Positions 1 to 12,894 of a DNA stretch of 64,000 bases are shown here, one piece after another. Origin of the DNA: Acanthaster planci (taxonomy: Eukaryota; Echinodermata; Asteroidea; Valvatida; Acanthasteridae). Positions within the stretch are counted from its first letter, which is position 1, and each line of letters begins with the position of its first letter. The stretch lies in NCBI RefSeq assembly GCF_001949145.1, contig NW_019091419.1, positions 912,715-976,714 on the forward strand. Direction: 5' to 3'. Both the position numbers and the translations under genes were made by a program. Below the pieces are notes generated by a model that searched no databases, was not told the DNA's origin, and saw only the letters and a program-made list of their open reading frames with translations.

Positions 1-1299
1 GCAAGGTTACAGGTAAGGGCAGTCGTAAGGATGAAGTCGGTTCCAAAGCATGATACAGACTAACCTGAGAAGACATCATTCCTTCTTTGGCACTATTGGT
101 CATGAGCTGGAGCAAAAGAGGGCGCTATTGTCTTGGCAACGGAGGCTCCTTTCCTTTGGTTGGAACTGAACTTTGCTAGTTCACAGGCGACTAGGAAATG
201 TGCGCGTCACGGTTGCGTCGCCACCGACAACATGAACACTCGCCATCGGCGTGGCTCTTTTCCACCAATGAGGGGCGCGTCTGCTCAAGGTGGATACCAG
301 TGCCCGCATTCCTGAACCAGAATTGTTCATGCATTTTAGCAACTCACAACACCCCATTTGTTGAAGAGACATGCTAAAATATTAATACCTTCTGCCCTCG
401 AGCATGGTGCCACCTTTTGAGTTGGTATGCTGGAGTAATGGATTTTTGATGATCATTCTTTGGATAAATCAGAGCTGTGTTTAAAACAACATGGCTAAAC
501 TGCACGGGCCTAGAATTGTTTATTATCCTCGTCACAGTTACATTATTTTAAGGTAAAAAAACCAAAAATTGGTTCTGCTTCTGGTTACACAACCGATCCT
601 AAATTTTTGACACGATAGTAAAATTTGTATTGGTAAGTTAGAAAAACGTATAAAAATTTCCTGTCTTCACAAAACACTTCTCAACCATTTTTTTCACATC
701 TAAAAACATGTATCTTTTGTTGCCTGCTTACATTCGCCACATTTGGAAAGAAAGTGCTAGTTATTTTGGCAAGTTCCTTCGCATTTCACTGTCGAGGTGG
801 TGAAAACACGCATGCAGTGTTGCTCAATGCATAGAAGCATGCACTAGACCAGACACAAGATCATGCACAAGACTATGCACAAGACCAGACACAAGACCAG
901 TCACAAGTAACAGTATAAACAGTGACAATTGAATGCTTTTGTTGCAGTTCAGTTTAAAAGCTATTCATGACTGGAGGCCTTGTGTTAGGCTTGTGATGGT
1001 CTTAAAAGGTCTCGACTAACACTCTCTGGGATACAGTAGAGGCGTAAACCCCTTGTACATTGCACTATATGTCCATCACATGAAGTATTTGGGCAGTGAG
1101 AGACCGTAATGCCACTCCTGGACAAAGACTAATTATTGACTTCACAATGTCACACCCAGTGATCAGCCCATAGCAGACTTCATATCACCCCAGGCTATAA
1201 CCAGTCAGTGATTGGCTAGGTACACTAACACGGTATGTACGATCAGCCGTTCGCTGGCTCCGCACATTAATGGCTCTTTTTTTTCCCCACTCAATTCAG
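1..1299. other. intron upstream of first visible PP4C exon
   Basis: I found no coding sequence here that matches the missing N-terminal 33 residues of the phosphatase, so I read this stretch as intron. It holds a 12-bp minisatellite at 846-907 and otherwise AT-rich unique sequence. Positions 1-12 followed by GTAAGG look like a splice donor, but the frame does not give the expected Ala-Lys-Ala-Arg ending of the PP4C exon, so I do not call an exon there. A long pyrimidine run at about 1276-1290 leads into the acceptor at 1299. Confidence 0.55.
846..907. repeat. 12-bp tandem minisatellite, about 5 copies
   Basis: Five head-to-tail copies of a 12-mer of the form AGACCAGACACA (variants AGATCATGCACA, AGACTATGCACA, AGACCAGTCACA) run from 846 to about 907. 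Degenerate relatives of the same word (AGACCATCACA, AAGTCCGTC, and the reverse complement TGGTCTTGTGA) recur in the next two PP4C introns around 2780-2940 and 3230-3450. Confidence 0.8.
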
Positions 1300-4200
1300 A
1301 GAGATTTTGATTGAGGAGAGCAATGTACAGAGGGTAGACTCACCAGTCACAGTTTGTGGAGACATCCATGGCCAATTCTATGACTTAAAAGAATTATTTA
1401 AGGTATGGCATGCCACCCTTTCTTTTTTTTGTACATTGATGGTCAATGCTGATACATTTTTGATATGAAATAAATTATATGGGAAAACTGACTAGGTGCT
1501 TATAAATAATTATAAAGATAAAGAAATTGACTGTAGTGGGATTTGAACCTGTGGCGTCCGGAATACTGTACCGCTGCTCTACCAACTAAGTTATCCAGCC
1601 CTATGGTGGTGGCTCTTCCCATTTGTCAATATCTTTGTTCGGCGGGGGCGAGCCAGAAGTTATTAAACCTGAAACACCACGTAGCCAGGGATCACGCCGC
1701 AACAACACGATACAACCTGGAAAGTGGTGAATGGGGATCACTCGGATAGGATACGGCTTTTTGAACATAAATCATGAAATTAATTGTACAGGGAAACGAA
1801 CTAGGCGCTTATAAATGATTACAAACATGTTTTGATAGTATTGAAACAAGAAAATTAGTAAATGAGAGCTTTAGTTGTGTGCAACTCCTGTGTCCATCGA
1901 ACCTAATTTACACATTTTTTTATCAGAATTTTTTGGCTCACCACCTTCCAACTTATCCACCCTTCCTTCTAGAAATGATTTGTAGGTTCTGCTTGTTAGG
2001 ATAGGTTTGTCTTATGAACGTGTATATCATGTCTTTAAATTTTGACATTCCCTGCTCCCTTTTTCCATCAGGTTGGTGGGGATGTCCCAGACACCAACTA
2101 CCTATTCATGGGAGATTTTGTGGACAGAGGTTTTTACAGCGTGGAAACATTTCTTCTTTTATTAGCACTAAAGGTAACGGTCCCATAGTCCCAAAAGGGT
2201 CCCATAGTTTTCCACCCCAAGCGATAAGTGTCAGAGCATACAATAGAAGAGCTATCTGTATTGCACTATTTTCATGTACACTTAGCGATAACACACAAAT
2301 CACTTGTCCAGATAACTACCAGTAAAGTAAGCAAATTACTTGATGCAACTGAAGAGAAGTATTTCACGAGAGTGTGCTGCTCATTACTATGTCTGTGTCT
2401 GTGTAACAAAAAAAGTGTACCTACCATTGTGGCTGCGCAGAAGAGGTATTTTGTCTTTCAATCACGCACTGCTTTTCCAAGTGTACTGCTTTGTTATGGC
2501 TCTAATCCTCTGAGAGTTCAAATTCAATCAGGACAGTTTGGAGGGTGTTAATGCTTTGATGCATGTAGAACCCAGCCACAGTTGCTTTGTGCGAGGATTG
2601 ATGCCTATGATTACGTGCAAACTGGAAGATTTGGGCAGAATTTGGAAGGTTGCCCGTAAAACTGGCTGCGATCATTAATTTGATGTCTCCAACGGTCGGC
2701 ACTGCTCTGAGTAGGCCAGACATCTAACTCAGCAGTGCTTACAAAGAGTCATTAATCAGTGTTGTACTGGGGATCTCTTAAGACCATCACAAGACCCTGA
2801 AGGACTATTACAAGACTGTCGGCCTGGATTCCAGTCACAGGCCATGGGCAAATGAACTGCAACATTCTTTGACATTGTTCACCCAGTTGACCTGCATGGT
2901 CTTGTGACTGGTCTCATGAATGGTCTTGTGATTTGTTTCAACGATAGCACTACCAATAACCTCCTGTCATTACATCCCCTGCCCCCCTCCAATCTATTAG
3001 GTACGGTATCCAGACAGGATTACTTTGATCCGGGGCAACCACGAGAGTCGACAGATCACTCAGGTCTACGGTTTCTACGATGAGTGTCTACGGAAGTACG
3101 GCTCCATCACGGTCTGGAGATACTGCACCGAAATCTTTGACTATCTGAGCTTATCCGCTATCATCGACGGCAAAGTGAGTTCACGAATAAGAGATTTCCA
3201 GGATCCTCGTGCTCCTTGAGCCTGGCAGGGCTGTGGTCCAATCCATCGCAAGTCTGTGCGAGTCCCTGCGAATCCATCACAAGTCCGTCAAAAGTCAGCC
3301 AGTCTTAAGCCAAGTCACCAGCTTTTCGAGGCATCTTTGCCAATAGCATCCCTTTGTTTTCCTTCAGCCTGTCACTCGTGGCTGGGTCTGTGACTGGACT
3401 GATGGCGGGACTTGTGATAGACTTGACTACTGCCCACGAGTCCGGCATCTTACTTGGCCATCCACTACAAAATTTCTGTGAGATGTGGACAGATTTTGAA
3501 GAGTCATTGTTACTGATTTCTTAATCAACTGGGAACTGTCACATGGAATTTCTCACTTTGTTAGAAAGCGACGTTAGGAAGTGGGTATACTTAGTACCAA
3601 CATTAACTCTTGGATTTACTCATCCACAAATTTACTACAAAGGCCTTGAGAAAATTGGTTTTGCTTCCATTTTATGATTTCCAGCTTCAAAAGCCAGACT
3701 TGTTTATTGACATGGGAAAATGCTAAATGTGGGAAATGAATTTTAAAAAATTACCAGCAGGATATTGGTAAACAAGGCTTTGTCTTTGACAGATATATAC
3801 AATTTCAGGAGAACTGTTTCAGTACTTTTCAAATATTTCTGAAGCTCAGTTTCAACTCAAACCAACCTCCTGTTTAACCAAACAACCGTATGTAGGCAAC
3901 TTACAGTTCTTAACCTCTGAGATTGTTGAGGTTTGCCCGCCAGTGCTAACAGCAGTGGGCACCGTATGGTGAAATATTCTGTCTAATGTCGCAGTGGCAT
4001 TGTTGCCGTTTCTGATATTTGGACAGATCTTCTGTGTGCACGGCGGTCTGTCGCCCTCTATAAACACATTAGACCAGATCCGTGTGATTGACAGGAAGCA
4101 GGAAGTCCCCCACGACGGTCCCATGTGCGACCTCTTGTGGTCAGACCCAGAAGGTGAGATGGCAAGTTGAATTTAGAATGAGCAAATAGCCACGGGCAAG

Positions 4201-6951
4201 CTTGAGCGACAACTGCTTTTCAAGCCACTGGTTGATTTCAATGAGTAACTCCATGCACAAAATATGCTGGGCACTAGGTGAAATTGACCAGTGGTTGACA
4301 AGTAGTCGTCTTTCAGAGGTACCCTAAGTTACTGTTACTCGGGTCTTATTGCATCTCCAGGACACGGTGACTTGTTTTTGTGTGGGTGCAGAGGAGTTCT
4401 GTAACTGATTGTAAAATGTCTTGCTTAGGAACACACAAGCACTTCATTGCCCTGACACGGTTCAGTGCTTTGATCCATGTGACTAGGTCATAGCATAGCT
4501 CATATTACATACACAAAGCAACAGCAACGCACGAAATCATGATTTGAAAACATGAGCCAGCTTGGCATTTCAACAGTGTGTGCTTAAAATGAAGCCCATC
4601 TCAGGTTATTTGAGAACACTGATATGTACCTGTGCAGTGGACTGTGTCTGTGCAGCAGTACACCAGGTCACATGCTCTGAACATGATTGAGCCGTTATGA
4701 CATCGGGGTGCTGTGTTTACAAATGACGCTGTGATACGCCAAATTGGCTCATTGAAGTTTTGCTGTGAAGGTGGAGCCATTTCAGCCACGCATTTTTGTA
4801 GTCCTCGTTAAGTGACTGCCTGCTAAGATTGTTCGTGTTATGCCCATTTCATCTTTCTATACTCCCCTTCCCTCTATCAGACACCCAGGGCTGGGGGGTC
4901 AGCCCCCGGGGTGCCGGCTACCTGTTTGGCAGCGACGTGGTGCAGCAGTTCAACACGGTCAACAACATCGACATGATCTGTCGGGCGCATCAACTGGTCA
5001 TCGAAGGCTACAAGTGGCATTTCAATGAGACGGTGCTGACGGTCTGGTCGGCACCCAATTACTGCTACAGGTGAGCAACAGTGGAGAGATGGTGTGAATA
5101 TGTGGCCGATTGTAGGCGTGAATGGGTAGCTAATGACAAAAGTGTGACATCTGGTAGGTAAGAACACCATGCAAGTTGTACAGTGAAAAGATATCTTGTT
5201 TTAGTTGCTGGGATCAAAAATTGGCTGCATTTAATGGTTTTGGCCCAACCAGTATGTATCAAATCGGGGCCATACCATGTTTGTCATCCATCCTTATGTT
5301 GGCCCTCTCTCATTCATTCAGTTGTTAACATTTTTGTCTACCTGCCAATGCTAGCCAGGTAGCCACGGCCAAAGTTGCAGGCATGGTGTTGTTATTCAAG
5401 TGAGATTCATACCAGCCTCCTTCAGAGTAACAAAGTGGGGCTCTGCCTTCCATTGGCATTCCTCCTGTGCTCCATTTCTCATTGCTGCTGGGCACATCAA
5501 CATGGTTTTTATGATTACAGAGGCTTTGTGTATTTCATGAAGACCGTAAGCAGTAAGCACAGCAAAAGGACTTGGAGGAAAAATTTCCTTAACCTAGTGG
5601 CTCAACAATGGAAATCTCACTGTGTGCCCAGATAATTCTTGTGCTAAGCACAGCAACCATGAAATGTTTGCCGTGAAGTATGCTTAGCATGTATCGTAAC
5701 TGTCCCGAATCCTCCAATGGTTTGCACACACCTAAGGGAGTTTGTGTGCCATGGTGTGCAAAAATATTTTGCTTAACTGTAAGCAGCGCCGTGAAATTGG
5801 GCCCTTATGTTAGTGCTTTTGAACTTTGAGGCAATTTCAAGGGCAACCCTTTGTCAACCACTGGACCCAGGATACACTTTGTGCATAGGTTTACCGGGGA
5901 AAATCCACCGGTGTTGGGCAAATGGTAGTTGCTTGAAATTTGCCATTGGATGAAGGCGTGGAAGCTGTAGGTGCTGTGTAGCCACACATCGCGCCTCATG
6001 TCACACATGCTTACCACATCAGTCAATGCAGCAAGCAGCAGCCGGATGCTTCTCAAAGCGGATGTGGCTTTTTATTCCCAATCACAAATACATGTTTTCC
6101 CATATGGGAAAAGGGACCTGGTTTCTTTGAACTCCCTTGATCTCCCCCCCCCGGTGCCATCGGTGAGGTCTTTCTGCCTTTGCTGATGATCTCAACAGCT
6201 GGATAAATGTTGTAGCCTTGGGCAGGTCACTGTACCTCCACTTCTCTCTCTCTGCCAAGGGACATAAGTGGGTATCTGTGAAGACAGTGATGGTATAAAT
6301 TCTGTTTGATCAACCATTAGCCCCCGAAATAGCTGCATCCAAGCCATATGCCCTCCAAGCAGCTTAGTAGATTTTAGGAATGTTTGTGGGTCTAGTGAGC
6401 AAGGATAATGTTAATCTTGTGTATTTGGGGTTGCGAGCACTCGGTAAATACCTTTTAGAATCGTTTACATTACACCTACCATGTTTCTTCTATATCAGGT
6501 GCGGCAACGTTGCAGCCATCCTGGAGTTAGACGAGCACCTCCAAAGAGACTTCACAATATTTGAGGCAGCCCCACAGGTAAAACTGCGCATTGTTGGCCA
6601 TCAGAGTTCAGCCTGGGACCTTGTTTTGGGGGGGGGGTCAGGTTTTGAGGGATCTTGCACCAGTGGCCAGGAAACTCGTCAAATCCCTCTCTAGTTTATT
6701 TTGGCTTTTCGATGGATTCATTTTAATGGAGCAGGGATCATCTGCTTCTCGATCCAATAAATCCAAGGATTTATGCGCTTTAATTGATGCTCGTGAATGC
6801 TGTCAATTTTCAACAACTAGCTCTGTTGCCTTCTGGAGAGTGGAGACTTTGGAAAGTTCTTTTTTGTAGACTTGAATTTTTGGTCCGCTTTGCCACACAG
6901 GAGGTTCGAGGAATACCAGCCAAGAAGCCAGTACCAGACTATTTTTTATAA
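1300..6951 (+). CDS. PPP4C: serine/threonine protein phosphatase 4 catalytic subunit (5' end outside window)
   Basis: This is the catalytic subunit of PP4, a PPP-family metal-dependent Ser/Thr phosphatase that acts with R2/R3 subunits in DNA-damage recovery, centrosome maturation and splicing-factor regulation. Coding exons are 1300-1402, 2072-2173, 3001-3174, 4027-4153, 4881-5070, 6499-6577 and 6901-6951, all with GT-AG borders and matching phases. They encode 274 residues from Glu-34 (human numbering) to the stop; adding the missing 33 gives 307, exactly the human length. Metal and catalytic motifs are all present: [39 protein letters not shown]. The C-terminus ends PDYFL, the conserved carboxymethylated tail. 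PP4-specific residues ([27 protein letters not shown]) separate it from PP2A and PP6. The Met and first exon are not in the window. Confidence 0.97.
1464..1828 (-). repeat. tRNA-derived SINE (antisense) between direct repeats
   Basis: Read on the minus strand, 1588-1576 is an A-box-like TAGTTGGTAGAGC and 1549-1539 is a perfect RNA polymerase III B box, GGTTCAAATCC. The spacing fits a tRNA head, and the minus strand opens GGGCTGGATAACT. The head is followed by an AT-rich tail. About 50 bp at 1466-1518, just beyond the tail, recurs in diverged direct orientation at 1773-1825 (shared words such as ACTAGG and GCTTATAAAT). This may be a tandem or nested insertion. The tRNA stems are imperfect, so it is a SINE and not a working tRNA gene. 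It lies in a PP4C intron. Confidence 0.6.
2174..4026. other. PP4C introns 3 and 4 in view, with degenerate AGAC/CACAAG repeats
   Basis: Apart from the exon at 3001-3174 there is no coding signal. At 2780-2940 and 3230-3460 short phrases of the type AAGACCATCACAAGACC, TGGTCTTGTGACTGGTC and AATCCATCACAAGTCC appear repeatedly on both strands. They resemble decayed copies of the 846-907 minisatellite. Confidence 0.45.
6205..6285 (+). repeat. SINE body fragment
   Basis: The stretch GGGCAGGTCACTGTACC followed by a CTCTCTC run, GCCAAGGGACATAAGTGGGTATC, parallels the body of the SINE at 38035-38095 (GGCAAGTCACTTCACCCC, then CTCTTTCCACCCAGGAGTAA, ATGGGGG). There is no convincing tRNA head upstream, so this is a truncated copy lying in the PP4C intron before the exon at 6499. 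Confidence 0.4.
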
Positions 6952-7972
6952 GAGCCTTACTTAGTGGATGAAGGAGAGACTACGTGGAACCCAACGAGGT
7001 ATGACACCACTTAATAATTGGTCAGTTAGAACCCAGTAGTGTTGTAACAGAAACCAATGAGTAACCCTCTACCATAATGCCAAAGGATTATCAGCCTGCT
7101 GTATTGTAGTGCTCCCAAAACAACCAACGAATGAGGGACTCTGGACAATGACACCCAAGGAAGATCAGCCAATCACGGACTGTAAACAGTGATACCATCC
7201 TTGGACTAAGAAGCAATGAAATACAGACACTGCCATCCCAAGACAACTACGAATGAACGATCAATCTTTCTAAATCACCTACAAAAGGCAACTGTTTGTT
7301 GACATGTTGCTTTCTGAAGAGACTTGACTGCATTTTTTAACCAACCAATAAGAACACTGTACAGTGAAGCCCAAGCACTACCAGCCTATCAGTGACTTTG
7401 TATTATAAAGACAACTTATAACTGAGTATAAAGTGGACTCCGTGTGTAAAAAAACCCTCATTGTGTCCATAAATGCAAGGAATTTTCTTAAGAGAATGAT
7501 TGTTGGCAAGTGCATACTTAAATTCCAATTGAATTATTTGCATGCCAAATTTGCTTAAAGAGAGTCATTACAGTGAGATTTAACATTGAAACTGAGAGGT
7601 AATTGTGATTCCTGAATAATGAATTGATTAAGTAGATAACAGCTGAAGTAGTTACATTTGTCTTTTCCTAAGATAAGTCCATTCCCTAGGCAGCGGACAA
7701 TTTTATGTAATTTACTTGCGAGACCTGCAGAGAATTATTGTTTCAATCTCAGTAGACCGATCCAGTAAGCCCGCCCGTCCACTGTGTGCATGGGTACTTA
7801 ACGCTTGTTCTCCTACAGCGCCTTGCTACTTGTTCCAGCCATGCGCATCATGCACGCGTGCACGCATGTTAGACTTTGGCACATGCATGTCGGACGTAAA
7901 TCACAGCTGCGATTGGTCAGAACACAGTGGGGCAAGGCTTAACGGATGGGTCTGTTACCTTGGTGGAATAAA
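6952..7972 (+). other. probable PP4C 3' UTR with poly(A) signal candidate
   Basis: The sequence follows the PP4C stop codon directly and has no recognisable coding content. The first AATAAA hexamer downstream is at 7967-7972. That would give a 3' UTR of about 1 kb, plausible but unverified. Another AATAAA lies at 11636-11641. Confidence 0.4.
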
Positions 7973-10900
7973 TTGAATGAGATGTCATAGCCTCAACTTG
8001 CTGGACAGTAGTGATAGGAATCCTCTTCCGTCTTTCAAAATCCTCCACTATACAAAGAGGATTTTGGAAGACATGGGAAGCTTTGGAGAGGGTCCAAAAT
8101 GAAACGTGCGGTAACTCCGAGGTTTAACCTTGAGTTATCGCCCCCCCAAACAAAAACCCAGTAAAACCTTGTAGTACCTCGAGGTCCGTCTTGAATTTAG
8201 TCCGTTTCATTTTGCATTCGTGTTAACCATATTACAGGTCTCTCCTTGTCACAGTTGCAACGTGTAATGTCCTAACAGTTTCCTTCATTATTCAGTCCAT
8301 GGAAAAGATAGTCCCAATGCTCTTTGGGAGGGGGAGATGACGTCCAACTTTAAGTATTGTTATTTTTTGATAGGTTTGATGGTCGGAATGGGCTGTGGGT
8401 TATTGGAACAAGCAGATGAGTGTTCTGGGATCCCATTCAGGGTAACTGGACAAGTGTAGTGAAATTGTAGAGGGGAATTTCCATTAGGATTAACCCTGCA
8501 TCAGAAATAAGTATACTATTTTTTCTGGGGCATTTCAACTAAGAATTGAAATGTAAAAATGGTGTCCTTTTAGTTTCATTGCCAAAGTAAGTGGACATCA
8601 GATGCTTTTCTTAACTTCCTAAGTTGGCCCGTGTTTAAAGAGAAGAAACGTTAACATGTAAACCAAAAGCTGCATTACTTTGGGTACGTTTGTAGTAACT
8701 GCTTGATTAATTAGAAGGTACATATACTGGTCATGCTCATAATTGACTAACATTTGATGTACGAACGTAGAGAACAATGGAAGACTTGTCATGAGTTGTG
8801 GCTTAGCCAAGTGTTGCCCCATTTAAGGGGTTTTCGTTCTCTTGGGGTTGTGTTACTAGCTTTTAGTACATTCAAATTGATTTCAAGGGAGCCAGACCTC
8901 ATTATAACAAAATTAAATATTACACAACAACGCTGTTATTGAAGAATGTTCACTTTGATTGATTTAAAAAGAAGCAATGATTTGGATTGTTTTGTGGTTA
9001 CGCTTGAGTGATCGGAGATCTCTGGACTGGATGACAGATTGGCATTAGTATGGAGTGGAATTGCTGCGATAGGTGAACTCCTTCAAGTCACCTTTTGCGA
9101 TGTCAGATGGTGAATCCCAGTCCCAAATAGTAGACAGTCAAATCCCATCACAATCAGAGAGTACATGCATTTTGAACTTTCGAGACAATGCAAGTTAACT
9201 TCCAAATTTTCAGTCATAATGACTCTCCTAAAATGTATCGACTTTGTTGAAGCTCAAGCCCATAGCCACACCCCCACACATTGTATGTGATTGATTTGTA
9301 CCTATGTTTGTGGGAACTTTGTGTCTGTCAAGTTGTCCGTTCCATTTCTAAACAAGCCACCGACTGGCCAACAGGGTACATCTTTCAGTTTCTCTCGAAA
9401 CAGCGTGCTTCTACCGAAGTAGGGTTTGAACTTGCAACCTCGCAAACATTAAGGCCGGCAGGGATAGTGTTTGTTCAAAGTGCACAGCCCTGTGTTGGCA
9501 ATTGCCCAATCAGTCAGAACAGGGACATTGACAAATCAGAGGTGGCCGACGGTAGGGCTTGTATATAACTGTGCTGGCACCACTCAAGTGTGGTCTTCTG
9601 AAGGCCAGATATTTCAGTCTCACTTCGGTGTACTTAGTGGGTTTTTTTACAGCAGGAAGTTCATTTGAAGTGGGCTTGGAATGCATGACTGACAATGTTC
9701 CCAGTGTTACGCTGAGTTTAACAGTTCAGTGAACGGTCTTGTCTGAATCAAAGGAAACATGGATTTATTTGACAGACTACTTTCATATAAAGCCCTTTTA
9801 AACTTTCACCGACTGCCCGGAATGTTTACAATGCCACCTGCCTGCTACTGTCGGTTGTAACGTGCACGCAAGGTTATCATTTGTTATTAGATGTGGCAAC
9901 ATTCCAACTGTTCCTATATTGTCATAGTGGAATGTCCCACCAGGCTAAATTTGCATTGATTGGTTCACTGACAAGTACATTGTTTTGGTATACATGTGGC
10001 CGGTTCTAGGATAGTCTTTGTTGATACTTGAATTTAGTAAGCATGATTTCCCCTGAGCTGTTTCCATGAAATTGGACATAATATCAATGAGTAGTAATAC
10101 CAGTGTGAAGAATGGTGGAAAAAAAAGGATTTTGACCATCATCGTTGGGGAGGTCAAGTGAGGTCAATTTTGATTCCATCAAGGGTAATAATAACCTACA
10201 AATGAATTTCAGATAGTGCGTTTTGGATTCTGGGGGATGAATTTGCCTCAAATTTGATTGCATTACTGAATGATTATGAGATAGTTGAGCAGAGCATGAG
10301 CATGTTACAGACAAGGGTGACTAAAAGCTGCGAGGCTCAGAGATCTTCTCATTTACTTGTAAAATACATCCGTCTTTGTGTCCTAGGATAAGGCCTTGTT
10401 AGCCCCTCTGACAAGTCATGCGTTATTTCTCTATAAGAAACAGAGGGAGTGAGTTCAGTAGGATGACTTTCCAGACACTGAAGTAGCTGTTGGTACCCTG
10501 TCATTGCTTTTTTTTTTTTTTTTTGCAGTGTTGGAGATGTGTAGCCAGAACGTTGAATGAGCATCTGTTTGGTTTTAAGAATCAGTACTTATGTAGTCTT
10601 TAGTTGTTTTTGTCCTCGTACCCCTCGTAGAAACAGGAGACACGTTTGAGGAAGTGCTGGTGCAAGACAGATTCTGAGCTCTAGTCTGAAGCCACATAGC
10701 TTTGGCTGGCATTGGAATGACTCCAATGTCCACAGTCAATTTTCACACAGCATTACAGTTACTTTGTCGTATTGTACAATTATTAGGCCTTGCAAAGTCT
10801 GCTAATTTTCAGGTTGACTGGTGTACATTAGGGACGTCCGGCACCAAGACTTCGTCAGTGTCTCAAGACTTCAAAAAAGAGGTCAGCGACATGTGTTTTT

Positions 10901-12894
10901 ATGATTGACAAATTTGGTAGACACAACCCCCAGTTCATTGACGAGTGATTTTTGTGTACATGTATTTTTCTCTTTTATTGTAGTTATGACATAAAAAAAG
11001 ATACAACCTGACAGCCACCTGTGTATTATTTGATATTAAATTAACCATTAATGGAAAAAAATAATGAATTTGTAAATACGATTGTTCTTTAGACCATTTA
11101 CTTGTTTGTATCTGTTAAGTTTTATTATCTTAGTATTATTACGTGGTACGATGATGGGCTAATGTCCTCTAGATATGCAACATAATTTATTTGAGCCCTC
11201 ATTGGACAGATTTCGTTAGGTTACCACTATAATGTGCGGTTGCATTGGTTAAGGAAGCTAGCAACTCCATTGCCTTGTCAATGTCGATGCTTCATTCACC
11301 AAGCATATTTTATGTGCAAGGGATAAACCCGTCCGCATAGTTCTGGTAGGGCGGTGATAACAAACGGACCATTTCGTCAGCATCTGTCATTTAGACTGTT
11401 CAACTGCTGCCAGAAGAGGGTGGCTGAACTCGTGGGAAAACTTGGTGTTTTTTTCTGTTGTAATGAAAAACATTTTCCACAATCCCTAAACAATGCTGAA
11501 ATAGGCTAGAATGCCACATACCATACAAGCCTTTATAAGTAAAAGCCCCCAAACAAACTGCACATTTTGTAAATATGATTGAACCACAACTATCACTGTT
11601 TTTTCCTTGGATCCTATTGCAATCCCAAAATCCTAAATAAAAGTTCCCACTTCGACATACTGCTGACTTCTAACCTCGGATAAACCCTTTACAGTCATTT
11701 CCAAAACAGTACTTCAAGCTTTTGTTCTTTAGAAGCGCTAATCCGGGAAACTGTTGAACTTCCGGGAGACCTCTGAAGAAGTTTACGCGGGTTGATGTTG
11801 TCAGAAGCCAAAAAGTGGGGAATTTTAAAAAGTTTAGCTCTCAGAAAGTGTTGAGATATTCAGCAGCATCCACGGTTTTAAAAAAATGTACATAATATTT
11901 CGTGTGGATATAACCACCCATCTAGCTCCCCCACACTCGTACGTGGCTCTGGGTGCGTGAACATGTGTTGTTTTTGTGTATAGAAAACTAGGTAAAAGTT
12001 TGCATTTTTCTTGCACAGTGAAAGCTTGATTTTTCATGATGGTTCCTTCCTTTTTGCCATCGATAAGTACCCCCCCCTAAAAATGCCTCTAAAACAATGA
12101 TATTAAGATCTCTTGTAATTTCATTGAGTTGCGGGTTCCCCTTCGACCCGTCATCGTGATGGGCCATTGTAAACATCTAAGACCAAATGCATTGTATTTT
12201 GTGGTAACCCTGAAAGTAAATTGAAGTTTGAATAAAAAGAACTACTTTTATCTACCAACGGTAAATTATAGATAACGGCAGCTGTCATTTTTTACCAGTT
12301 CAAAACGTGATCAGAATACCTGAAAAATTCTACCTTTATATGTTGATTTCCCATGGCACTGTCCCACAGAAGAGAGAAAAACTTTTGGTTTGTATGAGTT
12401 TTCTTATACTGACCCAATTGTATGCCTTCTTTCTGTGCACAAACAATGCAGTTGTGGATCCACGAGGTAGCAAACATACCCGATGCATTCCCCACTTTTT
12501 TAAAAGGGAGATGTACTTTCCCTTTATACCTTTTTTTCTTTTGCTGTCGACTGGTTAGTTGAGGATTTTAGTGACGGAAATTATCATCAAAATTTATCCC
12601 GTTCCACTGGAAACTTCTACGACAGATGAGCGGTACTGTGCTCTCACAGTAGCAGGGCCTTTCCTTGTGAACGCAACGGGAGTTTCTTATTTGGGAAGTA
12701 TTTCAGTCCTACGTGATGGCTTGTGAATCAGACTACACCGATTATGCTGTGCGTGTGAGGTTTAGGCTCGTGACAGACCCGTGTCGGAGCCGTCCCCCCC
12801 CCCGTTTAGTGTTAATTTAGTGTTCTTGGATCAGTCGAATGTACACGTGTGTACGCTCTCGGCAAGTAATTTGACACACTGTCAGCGCGGTTCA
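7973..12894. other. intergenic, no gene recognised
   Basis: Between PP4C and the first phospholipase I see only short unconserved open frames. Notable content is a SINE-like remnant near 9411-9480, a 21-base T run at about 10507-10525 and AATAAA hexamers at 11636 and 12231. The 3' UTR of the minus-strand phospholipase must lie at the right edge, but no AATAAA on that strand stands out. Confidence 0.5.
9395..9485 (-). repeat. possible tRNA-like SINE remnant
   Basis: On the minus strand a B-box-like word, AAGTTCAAACCCT, lies at about 9436-9424, preceded by a CTGCCGGCC-rich segment of tRNA-head length. The A box is not clear, so this is a weak call. Confidence 0.3.

Noticed and set aside
1-12. 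Possible end of an upstream PP4C exon before GTAAGG
   Set aside because: The residues and leftover phase do not fit the conserved Ala-Lys-Ala-Arg end of that exon.
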